Positions 27,805-36,710 of a stretch of DNA of 47,214 bases are shown in pieces. The DNA comes from Oscillatoriales cyanobacterium Centralia_MAG_596 (GTDB lineage Bacteria > Cyanobacteriota > Cyanobacteriia > Leptolyngbyales > Leptolyngbyaceae): the NCBI GenBank assembly GCA_021323955.1, contig JAJPKC010000462.1, positions 1 to 47,214 on the forward strand, given 5' to 3'. Below the pieces are notes generated by a model that had not been told where the DNA came from, did no database searches, and saw only the letters and a program-made list of their open reading frames with translations. The first letter of the stretch is position 1. The number at the start of each line of letters is the position of its first letter. The position numbers were made by a program, and so were the translations under genes.

Positions 27805-29970
27805 TCAATCGGAAGACGGCTGCGCTGTGCCGGTTGCCGCGCGGGTCAGCATTCCCGCTCGCACCTTACTCCGCTTGGAGCCTAAAATATCAACGTAATA
27901 GCGCTCCGGTGAGGCTGCCACCTGGATGCGCTTTTGTTCGCAGATCCAGGAAAGATACTTCAGTGCTGCCTGGCGACGGTCTTGTAGCGGTAACTGCCGG
28001 GCCTGATTCAGCCGATCCTGAAACTCATTGGATGGGGCTTTCAGATCAAATTCCTCCGGACTCTGGGTAATGATTGAGTCCAGTAAGCCCTGGAAGCCCA
28101 AAAACGCCAGGCGGTAAATCAGCAACTTGCTGAAATGCCCGTAAAAGTAGCCACCGTGGACATCTACGCCAACGGCAGGATTTTTAGAAAAGTCAACGTA
28201 GGCTTTCAAGAGCTTAACGTAGCTCCAAAACTTGAGTGGCGATCGCTGCCCATTGCAAATCAAGACATTCATCTCTTGATTGTCGCGCTTGTAATAGGTC
28301 GTCAGGTCGCGGTACTCAGTGCAGTCAAAATAGGTAAATAAGTCTGCAATGGACTCCGGATCCGGTTTGGCAGTCGCCAGCGATTCGTTGTCTTCCTGTC
28401 CCTCTTGCTTGCGATGAGCCGCTACGCGCAGGCTCCGGTCTTCTCGCTCTAACGTTTGCACACCGATATATTGCAACAGGTGGTCTACTTTACCGCTGGC
28501 CAACTGCTCTAAATTGACAATGCCGTAAACGTTTTGGTCGGGTAAATTGACGGAAACATTCCCCAGCCGGAAACCCTGCGATCGCGTGCTGGCTGGAAAC
28601 GAAAAATAATTGGCGGCTGTAGACGCCAACCGCAATGCCAGATCGCCTTCATTGCTGAAAAGATAGGCCTCTTCAAACCGCCGCAAGGATGAGCGCAAAA
28701 AGTTTGTGCGTCCCGAAATAATGGTCTTGAGCTGAATGTCTGGCGATACCAGTACCAGTCGTCCCAGACAGAAGACGCGACCAATCACAGACGCCGGTAA
28801 TTTTTCTAGGCTGGTGCGATCGCCGATCGCTTTAGGGTCAAAGGCATCGGAGAGGATACGAATCACCTGGGTGGTCACAAAGCCCCCCATGCTGTGACCG
28901 ATAAATGTTAATCGGATACGGGTCTTTTCCTGGTTCCAGTAACTAGCCGCCTCGTCAAACTCCTGCGTCGTATAGCTGGGCTTTGGGGCAGCCACAAAGC
29001 TGGCGTAGATCTTGAAGAAAATCGCATCATCGAGCTGAGCCAGCGTTCCTTGCTTGAGCTGGGGAAGTAATGCGCCAAACGTATCGTCCTGACGGTTTGC
29101 CAACAGGTCTGACTGGTTTTCAATGACTTCCCAGGTTTTTCGAACGGCTTTGTCGAGGATCGCAGGCGCTATCTCTATGCCCTGGCCTGCCGTTTGTTTG
29201 ACCGCTTCAAATAACGGATCGTTAATCTTGCGCTTGACTAAGCCCAGATCGAGCTGGCGAATAAATTCAACGAGGTCAGGCACACCGAAGTTCGTCGCGC
29301 GATACGAGTCTCTAAAATAAACAATGATGCGGAGTATAAATAAGCTACCCACGATCGCCGCCAGCGCGACACCAGCAATGGTCAAAATGGCGTTCAAGGC
29401 ATCGGCGATCGCGGATGGCAGCAGAATGAGCAGCACCAGACCAATCAGCCCCAGGATCAGCCCACTGCGGAACAGCAGCTTGAGAATAATGGGCAGCGCG
29501 GTGGCCGCTGTGTATAAATCCGACGGGACACTTTCGGACGGCCAACGGTATCCTAAATAGACAAAGCTATTCGACTTTTCAAAAATTGCTGGATCAGATT
29601 GATTGAGGAAATAGGAGACGTTTTTCCAATCCTTGTAGATATAGTCTACAATCCCAACCCGTTTCCCTTTTTGAACATTAACGTAGTCATAGTTCTGCCC
29701 GCCTGGTTTTCCGTCATCCAAAACAGCCGATTGAACACCCGTGTTGTATCCATGAATTTGAATCACAAGCCCGGTGTAGCTTGTGTTTGCCTGGCTGTTT
29801 TGATAAAGCGCCTCAATCACATCACCCATCGTGGGCAGTGTTTCATCCGTTAATTGTTCATCGTCTTCAATATTAATTGGTGCCGTACTGCGGATAAAAA
29901 AGCTGGGGACTTTTTGGGGCTGATTGTTAATAATCTGGCCCTTCCAAAAATCATCGACTAAAACATCCAT
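27805..29970 (-). CDS. Alpha/beta-hydrolase-like protein with internal transmembrane segments
   Basis: LVIQIHGYNTG oxyanion-like strand, LTFIGHSMGGFVTTQVIRIL nucleophile elbow, hydrophobic LLFRSGLILGLIGLVLLILL...ILTIAGVALAAIVGSLFILRIIVYF. Confidence 0.75.
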   Translation of the reverse strand: MDVLVDDFWKGQIINNQPQKVPSFFIRSTAPINIEDDEQLTDETLPTMGDVIEALYQNSQANTSYTGLVIQIHGYNTGVQSAVLDDGKPGGQNYDYVNVQKGKRVGIVDYIYKDWKNVSYFLNQSDPAIFEKSNSFVYLGYRWPSESVPSDLYTAATALPIILKLLFRSGLILGLIGLVLLILLPSAIADALNAILTIAGVALAAIVGSLFILRIIVYFRDSYRATNFGVPDLVEFIRQLDLGLVKRKINDPLFEAVKQTAGQGIEIAPAILDKAVRKTWEVIENQSDLLANRQDDTFGALLPQLKQGTLAQLDDAIFFKIYASFVAAPKPSYTTQEFDEAASYWNQEKTRIRLTFIGHSMGGFVTTQVIRILSDAFDPKAIGDRTSLEKLPASVIGRVFCLGRLVLVSPDIQLKTIISGRTNFLRSSLRRFEEAYLFSNEGDLALRLASTAANYFSFPASTRSQGFRLGNVSVNLPDQNVYGIVNLEQLASGKVDHLLQYIGVQTLEREDRSLRVAAHRKQEGQEDNESLATAKPDPESIADLFTYFDCTEYRDLTTYYKRDNQEMNVLICNGQRSPLKFWSYVKLLKAYVDFSKNPAVGVDVHGGYFYGHFSKLLIYRLAFLGFQGLLDSIITQSPEEFDLKAPSNEFQDRLNQARQLPLQDRRQAALKYLSWICEQKRIQVAASPERYYVDILGSKRSKVRAGMLTRAATGTAQPSSD

Positions 29971-30305
29971 GTTGCTACCCTTAGTTCATAACGGCGAAGC
30001 CTGTAGCGCTTGGGAAAGCCCATCGCTACTGCCTGGATTGGGCGCTCTAAACCTGCGATGGCTGTCCTCAGCCTTTGTTAAGAAGGGGCCTTGCATAACG
30101 TTTCCCTGCTGGGAACGCCCTTCCACAACCTGAATTCGATCGCCAATACCATGCAGGATGGGAGCTTCAAAGAGACACCCTGGATTTTAGCCGCTAATGG
30201 CTGAATCCTCTTCCTGGATCACACCAATTTAAGCAGTCGTTGATTGATCTTCATTAAGTCATACGCTACTGTGAACTGGTTTATGGGACTTACGAGGTGA
30301 GGACG

Positions 30306-31079
30306 ATGGAGGTCATCCCAGCGATCGATCTGTTGGAGGGTCGCTGTGTGCGGCTGTATCAAGGCGATTACGAGCAGGCGCAGACATTCGATGAAAATCC
30401 AGTATCGGTAGCGCGGCAGTGGGCCGACCAGGGCGCGACCCGGTTGCATGTTGTGGATCTAGATGGTGCCAAAGCCGGACATCCGGTAAATTTGCCGACG
30501 ATCGAGGCGATTGCGCGTGCCGTGGATGTGCCGATTCAGGTAGGCGGTGGCATCCGCGATCGCGCCAGTACAGCCAGCCTGCTGCAAGTGGGGGTCGAGC
30601 GGGTCATTCTCGGCACGGTGGCTGTGGAACAGCCCGACTTGGTGCGAGAGTTGTGTCAGGCATTTCCGAACCAGATCGTTGTTGGAATCGATGCCCGCAA
30701 TGGGTTGGTAGCAACGCGGGGATGGGTTGAAACTTCGACCGTTTTGGCAACGGATCTGTCTCGGCAGATGGCTGAAGTTGGGATTGCCGCGATTATTTAT
30801 ACCGACATTCACCGGGACGGGACGCTGCAGGGGCCAAACTTGACGGCCCTCAGGGAGCTAGCGACTAATGCGACAGTTCCAATCATTGCGTCGGGCGGCA
30901 TCAGCTCGGTGACAGACCTATTAAGCTTGTTGGCACTGGAACCACTGGGTGTAACCGGCGCGATCGTGGGGCGAGCGCTTTACACCGGCGACGTGGTGCT
31001 CAAAGAGGCGCTACGGGCGGTAGGGCAAGGGCGGTGGCAGGATATCCCGCCTGATTTTGGTTCTTCAGCATTGGCCTGA
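30306..31079 (+). CDS. hisA: HisA, ProFAR isomerase (track ORF opens at 30297)
   Basis: [43 protein letters not shown]. Confidence 0.96.
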   Translation: MEVIPAIDLLEGRCVRLYQGDYEQAQTFDENPVSVARQWADQGATRLHVVDLDGAKAGHPVNLPTIEAIARAVDVPIQVGGGIRDRASTASLLQVGVERVILGTVAVEQPDLVRELCQAFPNQIVVGIDARNGLVATRGWVETSTVLATDLSRQMAEVGIAAIIYTDIHRDGTLQGPNLTALRELATNATVPIIASGGISSVTDLLSLLALEPLGVTGAIVGRALYTGDVVLKEALRAVGQGRWQDIPPDFGSSALA

Positions 31080-31097
31080 ACCCTTGCTGTAAGTGGT

Positions 31098-31322
31098 TTA
31101 CGAGTGGATCATGGTCCGGCTACTGGCAAGATCACGAATCAAGGGGAGCCGGGAATGAATGTAGTGATGAAATGCAGTGGTTTCATCGTGGTCGAGCGAT
31201 CGCTGGGTCTTGAGCTGCTTGAGCAACCATTGCACTAGGCTATTGTCGTCCAGATTAAGCAGCGTTTGAGACTGACTCGCTTCCACAATGGACCAAAGTT
31301 GACGCAGCGTTGTTGGAGACAT
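31098..31322 (-). CDS. Small conserved cyanobacterial hypothetical protein (track ORF opens at 31352)
   Basis: MSPTTLRQLWSIVEASQSQTLLNLDDNSLVQWLLKQLKTQRSLDHDETTAFHHYIHSRLPLIRDLA. Confidence 0.7.
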   Translation of the reverse strand: MSPTTLRQLWSIVEASQSQTLLNLDDNSLVQWLLKQLKTQRSLDHDETTAFHHYIHSRLPLIRDLASSRTMIHS

Positions 31323-32430
31323 GCAACTTTTCCAGGGAGGGGTGAAGGGCAATTGAGAAGAGCAGGTTACAATTCCGTGTTGGTTGAGTGGTCTACGGTT
31401 TGATTACTCCTTTCTACGCATACCATAGCGAACCGACCGGAACTGATATGGGGATCACATAAGACGACACAAGAGTTACAAATCGCTTAACTATCCGATC
31501 CATAACTTGACCTTCGATTTTATCCGGAATTTGCTTTCAACGCAGCCAATTTGTATCCGCTCGGTTTGCTTGGCGCTGCTGCGATCGTCCATCAGCTCAC
31601 ATTGACATCGGGCACTTTTAGCAACGCCATACTCCAGCCTAAATGCAGCTGCAATCGGTAGCAATCAAGTTTGTCTGTCCCCACTTGATGAATGCTCCGA
31701 CCCCTGAATTCTGTAGCATAAATAACAATTGAAAAGGGCGTTCACACGATTTGAATCAGGTGCGGAAAACAGATGCAATGGTTGCTGTGCTGTTGCGACC
31801 CTTCGTATTTGCAATATCCCTCTAAAGGTGGAGTGCAACGCTTTGTGGTTTAGCCTGATTGTGTTGGGAAAGATGCGGTTCGTAGGCACACAATTTAAGC
31901 GCTACCGACCGCTCATAAGACTAGTGGGGAAGCCTCTCAGCAGCACGCCGATAATTTAAAAGATGGCTCCAACCCGTATTGATTGTGAGTGAAAAACGCC
32001 CGGAAGAATCGTTTGAGAAGCGCGCGATCGCAGCATTCCAACCCGCAACAAATTTAATTTCGCGAACAAATTTTCGCTCAATTAAGCGCTAAACCGGCGT
32101 CGGGTGCAATTAACGTGGACGATGGAACGAGCGCGTTCTTGCATTACTTCATCTCACCTGAATCCGGTCAGTACTACTGAGATCAGTAATTGGTAAAAGC
32201 AGCCGATAATCCGTAACGAAAGCAACCAGGTGTTGCGTGGTACGGGGGTGATTTACCTGAACTTTATTCATGCATCTATTTCTTCAAGTGATGAAGAAGC
32301 TGTCTCTAAATCCAGGACACTCCTTATTTCAAGCGCTAACTTAAATTTATGAAGCGGTCTGAAATGATAAGAACTCCAGTGCTTCACCCGCGAGAATAAC
32401 CGTTATATCAAACACTAGAGGTCACATATA

Positions 32431-33279
32431 ATGTCAGTACCTTCACTGAAAAAGCTTGTGTTACCCGCCACTGTGCTTGCTGGCACAATGTTTTCTTCGC
32501 TCACGGTGCCTCTAGCAGTATTTGGTTCAAGCCCGGTTGATGTTCAACTCAACCAGGAGCCAATTTTTTCTGGAAAATTCAAAGATTTTGCCGCACCTTA
32601 TGTTGGCGTGGTTGGTATTCTAAGCCTGGGAACAGGGGTTGCTGGCGTGGCGATCGCTGGTTGGCAACAATCTTCTCGCAAGTCTGGAAGCTTGGAAGCA
32701 AAGCTGTCCGATCTGCAGCAGGAGCTAAAGGGAAAAGAGCGTCAGCTAGAAGCCGTGATGCTGTCGGATAATCGTCTGCAAGCGCTGGGGCTTGACTTCT
32801 TTCTCCAAGACGAAACCCAGGCGGGCCAGTCAACGCCTGTGGCTCAAGCTGAGTTAGAGCCAGTCGTTGGCCAGTCTAACCAACCTGTTGTTGAGTCTCG
32901 CGTCAGTTCTGCTCCAGCGGCTCCAGCAGGTGCGCCTGACGCAGGGCCAGCAACGGTGCAATCGGTCGTTTCCACTCTGGCTGCTGCTCAAGCTTTTTTG
33001 AGCTTTACCCGGCCTAACGTCGCCGTGAATGGTGCAACTGATGGTCAGTCGAATGCAAAAGAGCCATCCATGAAGGCAAATATTACGCTTCAAGAACTGC
33101 AAGACCAACTCAAGCAGATCATGTCTCAAGTCGAGACCCTGCGTAGTTCTTTAGAATCTGAATCCAAGCCTGCGGTAGCTCAAGCGTATGAACCAGATTA
33201 TACGGTTAACACTTCAGACCCTCTGCATTACAGACCCGTAGCCAGACCGCAGTGGATTGCCCAACCGTTGGCCTCTTGA
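32431..33279 (+). CDS. Membrane-anchored hypothetical protein with coiled coil
   Basis: N-terminal hydrophobic segments, SLEAKLSDLQQELKGKERQLEAVM coiled coil, Ala/Pro-rich linker. Confidence 0.75.
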   Translation: MSVPSLKKLVLPATVLAGTMFSSLTVPLAVFGSSPVDVQLNQEPIFSGKFKDFAAPYVGVVGILSLGTGVAGVAIAGWQQSSRKSGSLEAKLSDLQQELKGKERQLEAVMLSDNRLQALGLDFFLQDETQAGQSTPVAQAELEPVVGQSNQPVVESRVSSAPAAPAGAPDAGPATVQSVVSTLAAAQAFLSFTRPNVAVNGATDGQSNAKEPSMKANITLQELQDQLKQIMSQVETLRSSLESESKPAVAQAYEPDYTVNTSDPLHYRPVARPQWIAQPLAS

Positions 33280-33355
33280 GGCATCAAAAGTACAGCTTTG
33301 GTCAGAAAATTAGGCCAGCGCCAGCCTCGTGCAGTCTGGGTTGGGTTACTGACTC

Positions 33356-33455
33356 ATACCAACTCCAAAAAATAGCGCTCCAGATGGCCGTCTGTAAGGG
33401 CTTACGGCCGTAAGCCCCTACGAGGAGCTGTAACCGGAATGGAGAGAATTGGTAT
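33356..33455. mobile_element. MITE-like element, 100 bp, with terminal inverted repeats and a central 20-bp perfect palindrome
   Basis: ATACCAACT...AATTGGTAT termini (one mismatch); GGGCTTACGGCCGTAAGCCC at 33398-33417. Confidence 0.65.
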
Positions 33456-33672
33456 CTGCTCCCTACGCTGGATAGCAACGGTTATAACTGCCCTATGTTC
33501 GCTGTGTAGAGATGACATCACCTCTGCACAGCGAACATTTAGTTTTTGATCAAACCGCGATCGCGATCAACTTCCTGCCCATATCGATCCGCTGGACTGA
33601 CTGTTACAGTTAGTGTCCTTGCTCGACATCAACCCTCCATCATCCCGCATAACCACTCGAAGAATGATTGGG

Positions 33673-34473
33673 TTAACGGAGCTGTTGCTCAGGAGACAGT
33701 GGTATGTTGGTCATCTTTTCTTTTATGGGGGGTAGATTGATTGGGGCCGAGTTGGTGGCTACGCTGGCCAAATCCGCTCGATTTCCCCAGCCGCTGCCCA
33801 TCTCACTGATGCTCACGCCCGGAGCCACGGTCTTTCCAGTCGGCAGGCTGATGGCCAGGGATTGTTTTGCCTGTAAATACCACTGACCATCGGCGGCAAA
33901 GCGAACGCTGCCACCCTCCAGCTTTTTGCCCTCTTTTTCCAGGGTTTGTGTCAAAGATTTAGCCTGATTGCCCGGGTCGATGACCGCAACGAATACGACA
34001 TCAGAACTGGGCTGAAGTCGATTAATTTGATTGTGGCTGAGTTGCCAGGCTTCTTGATACTGGCCATCGGGTGCAACCTGCCAGAGCTTTAGGGTGGCTT
34101 GCCATTGACCCTGCGATGAACTGACGATCTGGCGATCGAGAATGGCGTAATCGGAGGACGTATTAGCGCTCACCAATTGAGTGGGCGCGTTGAGGGGACG
34201 GATTCCCTGGACAATAATTTGGCTGCGATCGGGCAGGTTGGTGTGGCCAGAGACAATATAGGTTCCGGGACGATTGGTCGGCTCTACGTTTAGACTCAGT
34301 TCGACTTTGGACGACCGCTCTTGTGTGCAGCCAACGATTGATAGCACCAGGGCCAGTGCCCCGATGGATGCAAAGCAATGTCGCACAGAACGATTAAGCG
34401 CGTACTGCCGTGGTGTTAGAGCAGCCATTTTCGCCTCAAGTGTTGGTTTGCTGGATTCTATTACAAAAAACAA
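33673..34473 (-). CDS. Predicted lipoprotein, unknown function (likely starts at internal MAALTP)
   Basis: Signal with lipobox LVLSIVGC; divergent to the cellulose operon. Confidence 0.75.
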   Translation of the reverse strand: MFFVIESSKPTLEAKMAALTPRQYALNRSVRHCFASIGALALVLSIVGCTQERSSKVELSLNVEPTNRPGTYIVSGHTNLPDRSQIIVQGIRPLNAPTQLVSANTSSDYAILDRQIVSSSQGQWQATLKLWQVAPDGQYQEAWQLSHNQINRLQPSSDVVFVAVIDPGNQAKSLTQTLEKEGKKLEGGSVRFAADGQWYLQAKQSLAISLPTGKTVAPGVSISEMGSGWGNRADLASVATNSAPINLPPIKEKMTNIPLSPEQQLR

Positions 34474-34701
34474 TTCTTTTACGATTGCTCCGGAGCATAT
34501 TCAAAATAGTCCGTAAAGATTGAACGTGACGATAGTTTTTTGCAACTAAGTGATTGGCAGTCGTTTTATAAAGATTTGATGAAAAGATTAACTACTTTTA
34601 CTGATACCACCGCCAGACCTGGGCAGTTTTTGAACTAAGCGCTTAAGCTGGGGACGAGTAATAAAGCATTCAAAAAAGAGTCCAATTCTTGGTGAGATCA
34701 G

Positions 34702-34771
34702 TCTACTGAAATTGGTCTACTGGAGTTAGTTTACTGAAATTGGTCTACTGGAATTGATCTACTAATTGGGC
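34702..34771. repeat. Five-copy 14-bp direct repeat array upstream of the cellulose operon
   Basis: TCTACTGAAATTGG / TCTACTGGAGTTAG / TTTACTGAAATTGG / TCTACTGGAATTGA / TCTACTAATTGGGC, exact 14-bp register. Confidence 0.9.
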
Positions 34772-34852
34772 GTGAATCGCTATTTTCGGGTGCATCGCGA
34801 TTAATTGACTAGAGCAAGAATTTCAAGGCTTACTAATCGTGGTGTGAATCGC

Positions 34853-36661
34853 ATGACCTCTGAGTTTTCGCAGTCTAATCCGCCCACTGCTGCGCCACCG
34901 TGGAAAGTGGGTCTAGCTGGATCGCTGTCGTTATCTACCTTTTTAGCGGTCGGTGTGGCGCAAGCAAAACCAATACCAGATGCACCGCACGATCGCGCGC
35001 CGCGATCGCTGCCCCAGGTGTTGGCCCAGTCACCCAATCGCCTGGCTGATGCCAGCGCGGGTCGTCAGGCCTCTTTGCAGCCGTCAGATACGGCCATTGC
35101 AGCACGGTCGATTGCTCCACCGCAGCTAATCCCGGCGATCGAATCAACCCGTGGTTATGCCAGTGAGGATGATTTGATTCAGCGGGTTACTGGCAGGGCG
35201 ACTGTAGCGCCAGCAAAACCCGTACGGACAAAAACACCGGCGTTTCTGCCGCCATCCTCTGGGACAGCGACCGACAAACGAACTGGGCCAGCCGCGACGG
35301 CAACAGCACCCCAGAAGACGCCGTTTTTGATCACAGCAGGAACCAATTCTGATTTAGATCTGAAGCTCTTTGCCCCGCCGACCCCAGGGGGCTGTGGCGC
35401 GTCTATTTGCGACGATGGGCAGTTGCCAGTTCCCTCCTTACCGCCCTACCGTGTCCAGTTCCCGGCGATGGCTCAGTTAACGCCGCCACCGCCCTATTCG
35501 ACCCTGCCCACTACGGGACTACCGGGTGAAGCCCTGCCGACTGATGCGACCGCTACTGACCCGACGTTGATGCCGATCAACAGTAGCCCTTCCAGCATTC
35601 AGCCGCCCGCATTCCGCACTGCCTCACCTACCCCATTGCTGACGCCTCGACGCACGCTCTTACGGACAACAGCGCTTACCGATCCGTCAATTAAGCTGCA
35701 AGGGGTTTATCTGTATCAGGGGGATGCATCCTCTGCCCGTGCGCGTCTGTCAATTTCCTATCCGTTGACACCGCATTTGCTGTTTGGTGCAACCTTTGAC
35801 CTGACAGACGGTAATGCGTTTGCTGACTCCCAGACGCAAGGGTTTAACGTTAACGAGCTATATTTAGCGGCGTCGTTGCCGGAACTGCCGAATCTCAGAT
35901 TTGTGGTTGGGCAGCTAGACCTGACCTCCTATTTCGATCGCAACAGTTTTGCCAAAGACGGTGCGACCCATTTCTTCAACACAGTCTTCCAGACCAATCC
36001 GGCGTTAAGTGCAACCGGCATCGCGTCTCGTCCCGGCGCGCTGGTGAACTGGACGCTGACTGACAACATTGATGCCAGAGCCGCCGTGTTTTCGTCGTCG
36101 CGCAATCTGGGTGATTTTTCCCTGGATGGCTTTGCGGGTGAAGTCGGTATCCGCTACGGCAACGCCATTATTCGCGGTACCTATGCAACCGATCGGGATG
36201 CCGGGTCGCGGGATGGCTTTCGGGAAATCTTTCAGATTGACCGTGGCAATGGCATTACAGGAACCTTAAAGGGCGATCGCGAAGAAGCCTACGGCATCAA
36301 CGGTGAGCTATTTGTACCGCAGTGGAAGATGGGACTTTTCGTTCGCTACGGGCGCTACAACAACGATGCGCTCAATCGTAGTGCCGAAACCTATAGCCTG
36401 GGCATGAACTTTCTGGACATCTTTGCCCCGGACGATCGCCTCGGTCTGGCCTACGGTCGTGGGCTGTCCAACGACACGCTACGGCGGCAGATTGGCGACA
36501 AGCTGCCTGATGTTCTGGAGTTGTTTTACGACTTCCGATTTCTGCCGAACTTGCGGCTTGGTTTCTCCATTCAGGAACGCAATGAGTTTTCTGAAATTGT
36601 TGCGGGGGTGCGGCTCAAAACCGAGTTTGACGTGACGCCGAAGGGCAAGCTCGTCCAGTAA
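34853..36661 (+). CDS. Outer-membrane beta-barrel (porin-like) protein, first gene of the cellulose operon (track ORF opens at 34805)
   Basis: Hydrophobic signal-like segment, Pro/Thr-rich linker, then amphipathic beta-strand-rich C-terminal half (IKLQGVYLYQGDASSARARLSISYPLTPHLLFGATFDLTDGNAF...). Confidence 0.75.
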   Translation: MTSEFSQSNPPTAAPPWKVGLAGSLSLSTFLAVGVAQAKPIPDAPHDRAPRSLPQVLAQSPNRLADASAGRQASLQPSDTAIAARSIAPPQLIPAIESTRGYASEDDLIQRVTGRATVAPAKPVRTKTPAFLPPSSGTATDKRTGPAATATAPQKTPFLITAGTNSDLDLKLFAPPTPGGCGASICDDGQLPVPSLPPYRVQFPAMAQLTPPPPYSTLPTTGLPGEALPTDATATDPTLMPINSSPSSIQPPAFRTASPTPLLTPRRTLLRTTALTDPSIKLQGVYLYQGDASSARARLSISYPLTPHLLFGATFDLTDGNAFADSQTQGFNVNELYLAASLPELPNLRFVVGQLDLTSYFDRNSFAKDGATHFFNTVFQTNPALSATGIASRPGALVNWTLTDNIDARAAVFSSSRNLGDFSLDGFAGEVGIRYGNAIIRGTYATDRDAGSRDGFREIFQIDRGNGITGTLKGDREEAYGINGELFVPQWKMGLFVRYGRYNNDALNRSAETYSLGMNFLDIFAPDDRLGLAYGRGLSNDTLRRQIGDKLPDVLELFYDFRFLPNLRLGFSIQERNEFSEIVAGVRLKTEFDVTPKGKLVQ

Positions 36662-36710
36662 ACCTGATCCGAATTCGACCACAACTATTGCAGTGAGACT
36701 GGTGTAACTC

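Noticed and set aside
31665-31959. Short ORFs on both strands in the 31.3-32.4 kb gap
   Set aside because: Mutually overlapping, Cys/Arg-rich random-like translations with no supporting motif.
34702-34771. CRISPR array or plasmid-type iterons/origin
   Set aside because: Units are contiguous 14-mers with no spacers and no rep or cas gene nearby; better viewed as promoter-region tandem repeats.
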